64,000 bases of DNA from Acetobacteraceae bacterium (GTDB lineage Bacteria; Pseudomonadota; Alphaproteobacteria; Acetobacterales; Acetobacteraceae), in assembly GCA_947373495.1 (NCBI GenBank), contig CANBXZ010000001.1, positions 1 to 64,000 of the forward strand. Reading direction: 5' to 3'. The translations under genes and the position numbers were made by a program. The notes beneath the pieces are model-generated. The model was not told where the DNA came from. It did no database searches and was given only the letters and a program-made list of their open reading frames with translations. This document shows positions 25,039-33,946 of the stretch, one piece after another. Numbering within the stretch: position 1 is the first letter of the stretch; the number at the start of each line of letters is the position of its first letter.

Positions 25039-26211
25039 GTGAACCACATGCGTGACATGGCCGAGCCGGCCGACATGTTCGACCCGCGGCACTACACCGG
25101 CGTGCGCCGGCCCTTCCATTCGGCGGAAACCCTGCCGCCCTGGGCCTATACCTCCACGCGCTTCTATGAGCGCGAGAAGGAGACGATCTTCAAGAAGTAC
25201 TGGAACTGCCTGGGCCATGAAAGCCGGGTGCCGGAAGCCGGCAGCTACATCACGCAGACCTTCGCCGACGTGCCGCTCATCATCGTGCGCGGCAAGGACA
25301 TGGTGGTGCGCGCCTTCATCAACTCCTGCTCGCATCGCGGCTCCGAGATCCTGGAGGGCGAGGGCCAGTGCAACGTGATGAAGTGCCCCTACCACGCCTG
25401 GGCCTTCGACCTGGAAGGCGCGCTGATCGGCACGCCGATGTTCGAGGAGAGCGAGACCTTCCAGAAGGCCGACCACGGGCTGGTGCAGGTGCGGCTGGAA
25501 GTCTGGTGCGGGCTGATGTGGGTCAACTTCGATGCCAGCGCGCCGAAGCTGGTCGACTACCTGGGCGACCTTTCCGGCCGCGTGGCGCCGTGGAAGACCG
25601 AGGAGATGGTCTGCGTGGCGCGCCGCGAATTCCCGGTGAAGGCCAACTGGAAATTCTACGCCGAGAACTGGAGCGACGGCTACCACGTGCCCTTCGTGCA
25701 CCAGACCACGCTGAACAAGAAGCGCGTCAGCAAGCGGGACTTCCACGACCCCAGCATCCACCTGGGCAACTACCTGATGCACTACACCTACTTCAACGGC
25801 AGCCGCGGCACGCCAGATGGCCAGAAGAAGTTCCCCGAGCTGGATCTGCCGGAGGAGCTGAAGATCGGCACCTTCTTCCCCTATGTCCACAGCAACGCGA
25901 TGATCGGCTTCGCCGTGGACCTGGTGAGCTGCACCGAGATCCACCCCGAGGGCCCCGGCGCCTGCCGGCTGTTCACCTCCACCATGGTGCCGAAATCCAC
26001 CGCCGCGCTGCCGGACTTCCAGGAGATGCTGGCGCTGTACCTGAAGTATGGCGACATCGTGCGCGATGAGGACGTGATCGCCGCCGAACGCCAGCAGCGC
26101 GGCGCCGAAAGCGCCTTCAACCGCGCCGGCTGCTTCACCCCGCAGGACAAGCTGGTGCACGACTACGACCTGTGGATCCTGGACCGCGTCATCGGCAACG
26201 CCGCGCCATGA
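25039..26211 (+). CDS. Rieske non-heme iron oxygenase, alpha subunit (second)
   Basis: This is a 390-residue oxygenase with Rieske ligands Cys97 and His99 (CSHRG) and Cys116 and His119 (CPYHAW). Its mononuclear-iron motif is canonical, ENWSDGYHVPFVH, with bridging Asp213, His216 and His221. It differs clearly from the first Rieske protein in sequence and in this motif, so the two are not recent duplicates. The GTG at 25039 was taken as start, with GAGGGG upstream. It overlaps the ATPase gene by 4 nt (ATGA). The substrate is unknown. Carnitine/choline- and aromatic-acid-type oxygenases share this architecture. Confidence 0.88.
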   Translation: MNHMRDMAEPADMFDPRHYTGVRRPFHSAETLPPWAYTSTRFYEREKETIFKKYWNCLGHESRVPEAGSYITQTFADVPLIIVRGKDMVVRAFINSCSHRGSEILEGEGQCNVMKCPYHAWAFDLEGALIGTPMFEESETFQKADHGLVQVRLEVWCGLMWVNFDASAPKLVDYLGDLSGRVAPWKTEEMVCVARREFPVKANWKFYAENWSDGYHVPFVHQTTLNKKRVSKRDFHDPSIHLGNYLMHYTYFNGSRGTPDGQKKFPELDLPEELKIGTFFPYVHSNAMIGFAVDLVSCTEIHPEGPGACRLFTSTMVPKSTAALPDFQEMLALYLKYGDIVRDEDVIAAERQQRGAESAFNRAGCFTPQDKLVHDYDLWILDRVIGNAAP

Positions 26212-27056
26212 TCGCGCCCGATGCGCCGAGGGCGCAGCCCGAAGGTCTGCATCGGCCGCACGACACCTCGCCGCTGATCGCCGTGCGCGAACTCAGCAAG
26301 GTCTACCCGACGGCGAAGGGGGAGCGCGTGCAGGCGCTCTCCCGCATCAGCCTGGACATCGCCCAGGGCGAGTTCGTGTCCCTCGTCGGGCCCTCGGGCT
26401 GCGGCAAGACCACGGTGCTGCGCATCCTGGCCGGGCTCATCGCCGACTACACCGGCAATGTCAGCGTCAGCGGCAAGGCGCTGCACGGGCCCAGCCGGGA
26501 AGTCGGCGTGGTGTTCCAGGACGCCAACCTGATGCCCTGGCGCACCGCGCTGGCCAACGTGCTGCTGCCGGCGGAGGTGCTGGGGCTGAACCGCCAGGCG
26601 GCCCGCGCCCGGGCGCAGGAGTTGCTGGCCATGGTCGGGCTGGAAGGCTTCGAGCGGAAGCTGCCCGGCGAGCTTTCGGGTGGCATGCGCCAGCGCGTGG
26701 CGATCGCCCGCGCCCTGATCCACGACCCCGCGGTGCTGCTGCTGGACGAGCCCTTCGGCGCGCTGGACGCGATGACGCGGGACACGATGAATGTCGAGCT
26801 CGCCGCCATCGCCGCGCGGTCGAAGAAGACCGTCTTCCTCATCACCCATTCCATCGCCGAGGCGGTCTTCCTCAGCGACCGGGTGCTGGTGATGTCGAGC
26901 CGGCCGGGCCGCATCGTCGAGGTGATTCCGGTGCAACTGCCCAAGCCGCGCGGTCTCGATATCATCGCCGACCCGCATTTCGCCGCCACCGTGCTGCGCA
27001 TCCGCCGCCTGCTGGATGGCGACGCCGCCTCCGGCCTGCCCAGCATCGCGCATTGA
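26208..27056 (+). CDS. ABC importer ATPase (SsuB/TauB type)
   Basis: This is a 282-residue ATPase with Walker A GPSGCGKTT at residues 61-69, Q-loop VVFQDANLMPWRT, signature ELSGGMRQRVAIARAL, Walker B LLLDEPFGALDAMTR and H-loop ITHSIAEA. The FQDANLMPWRT and LSGGMRQR variants are typical of the taurine/sulfonate/nitrate group. A 25-residue N-terminal extension is not conserved. It is coupled to the second Rieske gene by an ATGA overlap and is followed after 12 nt by the second permease. Confidence 0.9.
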   Translation: MIAPDAPRAQPEGLHRPHDTSPLIAVRELSKVYPTAKGERVQALSRISLDIAQGEFVSLVGPSGCGKTTVLRILAGLIADYTGNVSVSGKALHGPSREVGVVFQDANLMPWRTALANVLLPAEVLGLNRQAARARAQELLAMVGLEGFERKLPGELSGGMRQRVAIARALIHDPAVLLLDEPFGALDAMTRDTMNVELAAIAARSKKTVFLITHSIAEAVFLSDRVLVMSSRPGRIVEVIPVQLPKPRGLDIIADPHFAATVLRIRRLLDGDAASGLPSIAH

Positions 27057-27068
27057 GGGAGCCCCGCC

Positions 27069-27908
27069 ATGAGTGACGCCGCCGCCCCTGAGCTGCCCTT
27101 GGCCCCGCCACGGCTGCCCGCCCTGCCGGCCTGGCTGCGGGCCCGGCCGGAACTGGCGCTGACGCCATTGGTGTGCCTGGTGGTGCTGGCGTGCTGGCAG
27201 GCGGTGGTGCGGCTGGGCCTGGTCAGCCAATACGTGCTGCCGGCGCCATCCGACATCCTGCTGGCGCTGGCCGCCGGCATCGGCAGCGGCCTGTTCCTGC
27301 AGCATGGCCTGGTGACGCTGGCGGAAGCCGCCACCGGCTTCGGCATCGCGGTCTGCGCCGGCCTGGTCGTCGGCACGCTGGTGGCCGAGGTGCGGCTGCT
27401 GGAACGCGCGGTCTATCCCTACCTCGTCATGTTGCAGACCATGCCGAAGATCGCCCTGGCGCCGCTGCTGGTGGTGTGGTTCGGCTTCGGCGCTTCATCG
27501 AAGATGGCGGTTGCCGCGCTGATCGCCTTCTTCCCCATGCTGGTCACCACCATCGCCGGCATGCGCGCCACCGACCAGGGCCGGCTGGACGTGCTGCGCG
27601 CGCTGGGCGCCGGGCCGTTCCGCCGCTTCGCGCTGGCCAAGCTGCCGGACGCGCTGCCGCACATCTTCTCCGGCCTGTCGATCGCGGTGGTGTTCTGCAT
27701 GACCGGCGCCATCGTCGGCGAGTTCGTCGGCGCCAGCGCCGGGCTGGGCTACCTCATCGTGCAAGCCAATGCGCGCATGAACATTCCGCAGGTCTTCGCC
27801 GTGCTGCTGGTCCTCGGCTGCATCGGCGTGGCGGGCTATGCCCTGGTGCAGGGGCTGCGCCGCCGCCTGCTGTTCTGGGAACCGAAACAGGAGATGAGCC
27901 GCAAATGA
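27069..27908 (+). CDS. ABC importer permease (SsuC/TauC type), second of two
   Basis: This is a 279-residue membrane protein with about six helices. It carries MLQTMPKIALAPLLVVWFGFGASSKMAVAALIAFFPML and the coupling loop DVLRALGAGPFRRFALAKLPDALPHIFSG. It is related to, but distinct from, the permease encoded at 24198. GAGGGAG before the ATG supports the start. It overlaps the binding-protein gene by 4 nt. The order permease-Rieske-ATPase-permease-binding protein in one operon suggests that both permeases serve the same importer. Confidence 0.87.
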   Translation: MSDAAAPELPLAPPRLPALPAWLRARPELALTPLVCLVVLACWQAVVRLGLVSQYVLPAPSDILLALAAGIGSGLFLQHGLVTLAEAATGFGIAVCAGLVVGTLVAEVRLLERAVYPYLVMLQTMPKIALAPLLVVWFGFGASSKMAVAALIAFFPMLVTTIAGMRATDQGRLDVLRALGAGPFRRFALAKLPDALPHIFSGLSIAVVFCMTGAIVGEFVGASAGLGYLIVQANARMNIPQVFAVLLVLGCIGVAGYALVQGLRRRLLFWEPKQEMSRK

Positions 27909-28957
27909 TGCATCGTCGTACCCTGCTGGCCAGCGGCGCCGCCCTGCTGGCCACGCCGGCCCTGGCGCAGGCGCTGGTGAAGACCAGCTTCGGCCCCACC
28001 ACCACCGACATCTCCACCGGCCACGCCGCGCATTCCTCGCTGCCGCGCGCGCTGGGCTACTGGGCGCAGGAAGGGCTGGAGGTGGATGTCTTCGGCATTG
28101 CCGGCAACACCGCCGGGCTGCAGTTGATCTCGGCGGGCAATATCGACTTCATCACCATCGCCCCGGATGAGCTGCTGGTGGCACGGCATCGCGGCATGCC
28201 GCTGAAGGGCGCCTACATCCATGCCCGCCAGCCCATCGGCCGGGTGGTGGTGCCGAAGGCAGGCGGCATCACCAGCCTGGGCCAGCTGAAGGGCAAGACC
28301 GTCGGCATTCCGGTGATGGGCCCCAACCCCTACGCCGCCGCCACCTTCCATGAAGCCGGGCTGAACCTGGCCAGCGACGTGACCATGGTGGCCACCGGCA
28401 CCGGCGCCCCGGCGCTGCTGGCGCTGCGCCGCGGCGACATCTCCGGCTGGCTGAGCTGGGACACCGCGGTGGCCGGGCTGGAGAACCGCGGCATGGAGTT
28501 CACCGAATTCCGCCCCAGCTTCTTCAAGGAACTGGTCGGCAACTGCGTCATCGGCCGCGAGGAGATGCTGCGCACCCGGCCGGAGATGGCGGTGAAGATG
28601 TGCCGCGCCATCGCCAAGGCGGCGCATTTCGGCCTGACCAACCCCGAGGCCGCCATCCAGATCCACTGGAAGGTCTACCCGCAGACCAAGCCGCAGGGCG
28701 GCGACCCGGCCAAGGTGATGGAGGAAGCCAAGCGCGTCTTCCTCTCCCGCTTCAGCAGCTTCGCGGTGGAACCCGGCACCCCCTACGGCGCCAGCACCCC
28801 GGCACAGTGGGGCCGGGTGACACAGCAGCTCCAGGCTTCCAACGACCTGCCCGCCGGCTTCGACGCCAGCACCGCCTTCACCAGCGAGTTCATCGCCGAG
28901 ATCAACAACTGGGACCGCGAGGCGGTGGCGGCACAAGCCCGCGCCTGGGTCGGCTGA
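27905..28957 (+). CDS. ABC importer solute-binding protein (SsuA/NMT1-like)
   Basis: This is a 350-residue periplasmic protein with a Tat-like leader (MHRRTLLASGAALLATPALAQA). The mature part shows GYWAQEGLEVDVFGIAGNTAGLQLISAGNIDF, the NMT1/THI5-like pattern shared by binding proteins for sulfonates, nitrate, pyrimidines and aromatic acids. It overlaps the permease gene by 4 nt. It is the recognition part of the importer encoded together with the two Rieske oxygenases, so its ligand is probably an oxygenase substrate. Confidence 0.87.
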   Translation: MMHRRTLLASGAALLATPALAQALVKTSFGPTTTDISTGHAAHSSLPRALGYWAQEGLEVDVFGIAGNTAGLQLISAGNIDFITIAPDELLVARHRGMPLKGAYIHARQPIGRVVVPKAGGITSLGQLKGKTVGIPVMGPNPYAAATFHEAGLNLASDVTMVATGTGAPALLALRRGDISGWLSWDTAVAGLENRGMEFTEFRPSFFKELVGNCVIGREEMLRTRPEMAVKMCRAIAKAAHFGLTNPEAAIQIHWKVYPQTKPQGGDPAKVMEEAKRVFLSRFSSFAVEPGTPYGASTPAQWGRVTQQLQASNDLPAGFDASTAFTSEFIAEINNWDREAVAAQARAWVG

Positions 28958-28997
28958 TGCCTGCCCAGCCTCACCCCTTGACCACCGGAACTGCCGC

Positions 28998-29495
28998 ATG
29001 ACCCAGATCGACCGCCTGGCCGACCGCCTGGCCAACCGCACCGCCCGCTTCGAGGAACGCCGGGCGGACTGGACCGTCTTTGGCTTCGAGACGGCGAAGG
29101 ACCCGAAATTCGCCCGCATCCAGCGCCGCTACCTCGGCGCCAGCGGCTCGGTGGACCAGAACGACCTGCGCGGCGGCATCCCAGCCACCGCCTTCACCAT
29201 GTCGATCCAGACCGTGCCGGCGGGCAACATGATCCCGATGCACTGCCATGAGACCGAGGAGGTGTTCTTCATCCTGGACGGCGAATGCCTGGTGAAGTGC
29301 TACGAGGGCGAGGAAGTGGCCGAGTTGCGCCTGGGCAAGTGGGACCTGGTGCAGCTGCCCATCGGCCTGCAGCATGAACTGTTCAACACCGGCACGGTGG
29401 ACTGCCAGGTGCAGACCCTGCTCTCCACGCCCAAGCCGCGCCGGCCGCAGTACAACGACCCCGAGTTGCTGGCGCTGCAATCCGCGGTACCCTGA
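28998..29495 (+). CDS. Cupin-domain protein
   Basis: This 165-residue protein is made mostly of one cupin barrel. The first cupin motif is visible as GNMIPMHCHETEEVFFILDGECLV, with His, His and Glu metal ligands. The second is around LPIGLQHELFNTG. Cupins of this size act as small dioxygenases, isomerases or sensors. It lies 40 nt after the binding-protein gene and 5 nt before the PhnD-like gene, so it belongs to the Rieske/importer operon. A ring-cleaving or product-handling role is possible but not shown by the sequence. Confidence 0.8.
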   Translation: MTQIDRLADRLANRTARFEERRADWTVFGFETAKDPKFARIQRRYLGASGSVDQNDLRGGIPATAFTMSIQTVPAGNMIPMHCHETEEVFFILDGECLVKCYEGEEVAELRLGKWDLVQLPIGLQHELFNTGTVDCQVQTLLSTPKPRRPQYNDPELLALQSAVP

Positions 29496-29500
29496 CCGCC

Positions 29501-30304
29501 ATGCGCGTCAGCCTGCCCATGTACAACCTGCCGGAGATGCAGGCGGCCAACACCGCCTTCTGGCAGGCCCTGCGCACCGAATTGGCGGCGCTTGGGCTGG
29601 CCGGGCTGCCGGCGGCGCCCGACTTCACCCGCCCCCCGGTGCCCGGCGGCATCGAGCCGGAGACCCTGTTCACCCAGGTCTGCGGCTGGCCGTTGCAGAC
29701 CATCTATGCCGGGCAGGCGCGCCTGCTGGGGGTGCCGGTCTATGCGGCGCCCTACTGCCAGGGGCCCGCCCATGCCGGCGTCTTCATCGTCGGCCAGGAA
29801 TCACGCTTCACCACGCTGGAGGAGCTGCGCGGCTGCGCCTTCGCCTTCAACAGCGTGCATTCCAATTCCGGCATGAACCTGCCGCGCCGGGCGCTGGCCG
29901 GGCTGGGCGCGCGGGCGCCGTTCTTCGGCAACATCATCGAAACCCATAGCCAGCCGGGCAACATCGAACGGGTGGCGAAGGGTGAGGTGGAGGCCACCTG
30001 CGTCGATTGCGTGACCTACGCCTTCTATGGCCGGCACCGCCCGGCCCTGGCCGCCCGCACCCGGGTGCTGGCGGCCACGCCACCCAGCCCGGCGATCCCC
30101 TTCGTCACCGCCGCCGCCACGCCCGAGGCCACGGTGGCGCTGCTGCAGGCGGCGCTGTTCCGCGTGGCGCGGGCGCCGGAATGGGCCGCGGTGCGCGCCG
30201 GGTTGCTGCTGGCCGACATCTTGCCGCCCGACCCGGCAGCCTATGCGGTGCAGCTGGCCCATACCCGGGAAGCGGCGGAGCTCGGCTACCCGGTACTGGC
30301 CTGA
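29501..30304 (+). CDS. PhnD/SsuA-family binding protein without a signal peptide
   Basis: This 267-residue protein has the phosphonate/phosphate-type solute-binding fold. It opens MRVSLPMYNLPEMQAANTAFW and carries TLFTQVCGWPLQTIYAGQARLLGVPVYAAPYCQGP, then FNSVHSNSGMNLPRRALAG. No signal peptide or lipobox is seen, so it should stay in the cytoplasm. It could act as an intracellular ligand sensor or enzyme rather than feed the importer. It closes the long sigma-54-type operon that starts at 23039. The next gene converges with it after 16 nt. Confidence 0.78.
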   Translation: MRVSLPMYNLPEMQAANTAFWQALRTELAALGLAGLPAAPDFTRPPVPGGIEPETLFTQVCGWPLQTIYAGQARLLGVPVYAAPYCQGPAHAGVFIVGQESRFTTLEELRGCAFAFNSVHSNSGMNLPRRALAGLGARAPFFGNIIETHSQPGNIERVAKGEVEATCVDCVTYAFYGRHRPALAARTRVLAATPPSPAIPFVTAAATPEATVALLQAALFRVARAPEWAAVRAGLLLADILPPDPAAYAVQLAHTREAAELGYPVLA

Positions 30305-30320
30305 GGCACTTCGGCCCGCA

Positions 30321-31109
30321 TCAGCCGAACTCCCCGGCCGGCATCGGCGCGCCGTACCAGCGGGCGAAGCCCAGTTCCGCCAGCAGCACCGCGCCGTACA
30401 GCACCAGGCCAATGCCACACAGCAGCACGATCGCCGCCAGCACCAGCGCGGTTTCCCCCAGCGAGGCGGCGAACATCACCACATAGCCCAGCCCCTGCTG
30501 CGCGGTGACGAACTCGCCGATCACCACGCCCAGCAGCGCCATGGTCGCGGCCGTCTTCATGCCGGCCAGCAGCTGCGGCACCGCATAGGGCAGCCGCACC
30601 CACAGCACGGTCTGCCACCAGCTGGCGCCCAGCACCCGGCACAGCCGCAGCGCGCCGCTGTCGGTGCCGGCCAGCCCGGCCGTGGTGCCGATCAACACCG
30701 GGAAGAAGGCGATGAACACCGCGAAGGCCATGCGGCACGGCGCCCCCACCCCCAGCCACACCACGAACAGCGGCGCCAGCGCCATCTTCGGCACGATCTG
30801 CAACGCCAGCACCCAGGGCATCGCCACCCGCCGCAGCAGGGCGGAGGTGCTCAGCAGCGCCCCCGGCACCACCCCGGCCAGGCAGGCCAGCACGAAACCC
30901 AGCGCCGTCTCCCGCGCCGTGGCCAGGCCGTGTTCCAGCAGGATATCCGGGTGGCGCAGCAGCGCCTCCAGCACGGCGCTGGGCGGCGCCAGCAAGTCGG
31001 GCGAAACCGGCAGGCCGCGCACCAGCCCCTCCCACGCCGCCACCATGGCGGCCACCGCCAACAGGGAGGTTGCGGCAGAACCCAGGGCCGAACCCAGCGC
31101 GGCCCTCAT
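30321..31109 (-). CDS. ABC importer permease (SsuC type), minus-strand system, second
   Basis: This is a 262-residue membrane protein with about six helices and LQIVPKMALAPLFVVWLGVGAPCRMAFAVFIAFFPVL. The coupling loop is RLCRVLGASWWQTVLWVRLPYAVPQLLAG. The start overlaps the stop of the other permease by 4 nt (ATGA). It is the last gene of the operon RidA-binding protein-ATPase-permease-permease. As in the plus-strand system at 24198-28957, two unlike permeases are encoded for one ATPase. Confidence 0.87.
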   Translation of the reverse strand: MRAALGSALGSAATSLLAVAAMVAAWEGLVRGLPVSPDLLAPPSAVLEALLRHPDILLEHGLATARETALGFVLACLAGVVPGALLSTSALLRRVAMPWVLALQIVPKMALAPLFVVWLGVGAPCRMAFAVFIAFFPVLIGTTAGLAGTDSGALRLCRVLGASWWQTVLWVRLPYAVPQLLAGMKTAATMALLGVVIGEFVTAQQGLGYVVMFAASLGETALVLAAIVLLCGIGLVLYGAVLLAELGFARWYGAPMPAGEFG

Positions 31110-31879
31110 CGCCGGGTACCCCAGCGGCGCCGGGCGGCATCCTCCGCCACGCCCACCGCGGCATAGAGCCCGGCGCCCAGCAGGCACAGCACGGCCAGCG
31201 CGGCGAAGATCAACGGCGTGTCGGACTTCGCCTGCGCCTGCATCACCATGTAGCCCAGCCCGGCATTGGCCGAGATGAACTCGCCCACCGTGGCGCCGGT
31301 GAACGCCATGGTCGCCGCCACCTTGGCGCCGGCGAAGCCATAGGGCATGGCGGTGGGCAGCCGGATATGGCGGAACACCTGCCAATTGCTGCCGCCGGCG
31401 GCCTGGCACATGCGCACCTGGTTGGCATCGGCGGCGCGCAAGCCGGTCAACATGCCGATCGCCACCGGAAACACACTGACGAACACGGCAAACGCCAGCA
31501 GCGAGGGCAGGCCGATGCCGAGCCACACCACGAACAGCGGCCCCAGCGCCACCTTGGGCAGCAGCTGGAACAGCAGCAGGTTGGGGTAGAGCAGGCGGTT
31601 CACCAGCGGCCAGAGCATCATCATCGTCGCCAGCACCAACCCGGCCGCCACCGCCACCACGAAGGCCCCCACCGCCGCGCCGCCGGTGGCCAGCCCATGC
31701 CAGGCCAGTTGCGGCGCCGCCAGCCACAGGCTGCCGGCCACGCTGCCGGGGGAAGGCAGCAGCACATTCGGAATCCGTGCCCAGCGCACCAGCAATTCCC
31801 ACAGCAGCAGCGCCAGCAGGCCGGTGGCCAGGGGCAGCAGCGGCAGCCGTTGCGGCAGCGGCAGGGCGCTGCCGCTCAC
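31106..31879 (-). CDS. ABC importer permease (SsuC type), minus-strand system, first
   Basis: This is a 257-residue membrane protein of the taurine/nitrate-type permease family, with LFQLLPKVALGPLFVVWLGIGLPSLLAFAVFVSVFPV. The coupling loop is RMCQAAGGSNWQVFRHIRLPTAMPYGFAG. It overlaps the ATPase gene upstream and the second permease downstream by 4 nt each. The two permeases differ enough to suggest a heterodimeric channel. Confidence 0.87.
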   Translation of the reverse strand: MSGSALPLPQRLPLLPLATGLLALLLWELLVRWARIPNVLLPSPGSVAGSLWLAAPQLAWHGLATGGAAVGAFVVAVAAGLVLATMMMLWPLVNRLLYPNLLLFQLLPKVALGPLFVVWLGIGLPSLLAFAVFVSVFPVAIGMLTGLRAADANQVRMCQAAGGSNWQVFRHIRLPTAMPYGFAGAKVAATMAFTGATVGEFISANAGLGYMVMQAQAKSDTPLIFAALAVLCLLGAGLYAAVGVAEDAARRRWGTRR

Positions 31880-32664
31880 GCCGCCATGCTCCGGGCGATG
31901 ACACCGCGCAGATGCGCCACCAGCGCGGCGAATTCAGCGGTATCGGCCAGCGCCGGGGAGCGTGGGCGCGGGAAGGGCACCACCAGTTCCTCCGCCACCG
32001 TGGCCGGGCGGCGGCTCATCACCAGCACGCGGTCGGCCAGCAACACCGCCTCGCGGATGCTGTGGGTGACGAAGATCGCGCTCTTGTGGGTGTGCTGCCA
32101 CAGGTCCAGCAGCACGTCGCCCATCTCGTCGCGGGTAATCGCGTCCAGCGCGCTGAAGGGTTCGTCCATCAGCAGCAGGTCGGGGTCCAGCACCAGGGCG
32201 CGGCAGATGGCGGCGCGCTGGCGCATGCCGCCGGAAAGCTCATGCGGCCGGCTGTGCTCGAACCCCTTCAGCCCCACGGTCTCGATCAGGCGCATCGCCT
32301 GGTCCAGCACCTTGGCGCGGGGAATGTGGCGGATCACGGCCGGAAACAGCACGTTGTCCAGCACCGAGAGCCAGGGCAGCAGCGTGGCGTCCTGGAACAT
32401 CACCCCGGTCTGCCGGTGCGGGCCTTCCAGCGCCACGCCACCGCGTTCCAGCCGGCCCTCGGTCGGCGTCTCCAGCCCCGCCGCCATCATCAGCAGGGTG
32501 GATTTGCCGCAGCCGGAAGGGCCGAGGATGGAGACGAACTCGCCCCGGCGCACGCTGAAGCTGACGCTTTCCACCGCGCGCAGCGGGTGCGGCCGGGTGG
32601 GGAAGGTCTTCCCCACCGCCTGGAACCGTACCGCCTCGCTGGCCAGGGCCGAGGTGTCGGGCAT
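31876..32664 (-). CDS. ABC importer ATPase (SsuB/TauB type), minus-strand system
   Basis: This is a 262-residue ATPase with Walker A GPSGCGKST at residues 48-56, Q-loop VMFQDATLLPWLS, signature ELSGGMRQRAAICRAL, Walker B LLMDEPFSALDAITR and H-loop VTHSIREA. The start codon overlaps the stop of the binding-protein gene by one base, and its own stop overlaps the first permease gene by 4 nt. It energises the importer of the RidA operon. Confidence 0.9.
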   Translation of the reverse strand: MPDTSALASEAVRFQAVGKTFPTRPHPLRAVESVSFSVRRGEFVSILGPSGCGKSTLLMMAAGLETPTEGRLERGGVALEGPHRQTGVMFQDATLLPWLSVLDNVLFPAVIRHIPRAKVLDQAMRLIETVGLKGFEHSRPHELSGGMRQRAAICRALVLDPDLLLMDEPFSALDAITRDEMGDVLLDLWQHTHKSAIFVTHSIREAVLLADRVLVMSRRPATVAEELVVPFPRPRSPALADTAEFAALVAHLRGVIARSMAA

Positions 32665-33746
32665 CAGCCGAACAGGCTGCGGAATTCGGCCGCGAGCTGG
32701 GCGGCACTTTGCCATTCCGCCGCGGTCATCGTCACCGGGCCGACGAACTGGTTGCTGAAGGTGGCCGCCACCGCCGGGGGGGTGTCGCCCGGCGCGCTCA
32801 GGTAGCGCATGGTGCTGTCCACCATGCTGGCGAAGTCGGCCGGGTCGCTCCAGCCCAGCGGATGCGCGAAGGCCTTTTCCGGCGTGGCGCCCATGCGGGC
32901 CATGCCCAGACCAACCCGCGCCTGTTCCTGCGCGGTGCGCGACAGCGCCGCTTCCGGCACCGCGCGAGCGAAGATGCGCAGCGCTTCCGCCGGGTTCAGC
33001 AGGGTGAATTTCTGCGCCTTCATCAGGCCGTTCACCACGCCCTGGGTGGTGCGCGGGTCGCTGGCGGCGCGGTCCTTCTGCGTCATCACCGTGTTGCCGT
33101 AGAACACGATGCCAACCTGGCTGTACAGGAAGGTGCGCACATTCACCCCCTGCGCCGCATAGACCGGCAGCATGCTGGTGGCGAAGCCGGTGATGGCGTC
33201 CACCTGCTTCTCGGTCAGCAGGCGCTGGCGCACGTTGTTGTCCACGGTGGAGGCGGTGACCTTGCTCAGGTCGATGCCCGCCGCCGCGGCATAGGGCTGC
33301 AGGAACGGATAGTCGCCGGAGCCGGCGGTGGAGGCCAGCTTGCGGCCCATCACATCGGCCGGCTTCTGGATGGGACTGTCCGCCAGCACCACCATGCCCA
33401 TCATCACGTCGTAGGACATGGTGGCCACCTGCACCACGGGCAGCCCCTTGGCGGCCTGCTGCAACCCGGCCGAGGCGGCGGCGATGCCGTAGTCGAACCG
33501 CCCGGCACCAATGGCCTGCGCGGCGATGGTGGAGCCGGTGCCGCGGGCGATCTCCACGTCCAGCCCTTCCTCGGCCCAATAGCCATTGGCCTTGGCGACA
33601 TAGGCGATGAGGTTCGGCCCTTCCGGCACCCAGGGCAGGGTGAAGGAAACCTTCTTCATGCCCTGTGCGCGCCCGAAGGCGGGCACCAGGGCCGGCGCGG
33701 CCAGCAGGCCAAGCGCGGCGCGACGGGTCAGGGGGGTGCGGCTCAT
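32664..33746 (-). CDS. ABC importer solute-binding protein (NMT1/SsuA-like), minus-strand system
   Basis: This is a 360-residue periplasmic protein with a Tat-like leader (TRRAALGLLAAPALVPAFGRAQ). The mature part shows VSFTLPWVPEGPNLIAYVAKANGYWAEEGLDVEIARG and SAGDYP-like (TAGSGDYPFLQPYAAAAGID) segments. The TLPWVPEG...YVAKANGY opening is common in the hydroxymethylpyrimidine and related aromatic-solute group. The ligand remains open. The 200-nt gap before it contains a strong sigma-54-like promoter, so it may be expressed both from there and by read-through from RidA. Confidence 0.87.
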   Translation of the reverse strand: MSRTPLTRRAALGLLAAPALVPAFGRAQGMKKVSFTLPWVPEGPNLIAYVAKANGYWAEEGLDVEIARGTGSTIAAQAIGAGRFDYGIAAASAGLQQAAKGLPVVQVATMSYDVMMGMVVLADSPIQKPADVMGRKLASTAGSGDYPFLQPYAAAAGIDLSKVTASTVDNNVRQRLLTEKQVDAITGFATSMLPVYAAQGVNVRTFLYSQVGIVFYGNTVMTQKDRAASDPRTTQGVVNGLMKAQKFTLLNPAEALRIFARAVPEAALSRTAQEQARVGLGMARMGATPEKAFAHPLGWSDPADFASMVDSTMRYLSAPGDTPPAVAATFSNQFVGPVTMTAAEWQSAAQLAAEFRSLFG

Positions 33747-33903
33747 GCGGTGGCTCCCGGCTGGGCTGGTGGGGCGGTTCGTCAACCCGGGGCGCCACTG
33801 CCCAGCCCCGCGCCAGCCTGCCCGGTGCGCTGGCACCGTGCTGCGGCATGAAGCGTATTCCGGCAGGCAGCGCCCCGTTTGCACGAACCTGAGGCGTTGC
33901 TTC

Positions 33904-33918
33904 GCAAGCCGTGTGCCA
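33904..33918 (-). promoter_or_regulatory. Candidate sigma-54 promoter for the minus-strand importer
   Basis: On the minus strand the site reads TGGCACA-CGGC-TTGC with ten bases between GG and GC. Only the last base of the -24 half differs from consensus. The start would fall near 33892, about 145 nt before the binding-protein ATG. It lies in the gap between the RidA stop and the importer genes. Confidence 0.65.
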
Positions 33919-33946
33919 GCCGCCACCGCGCGGCCCGGCGTTGGCC

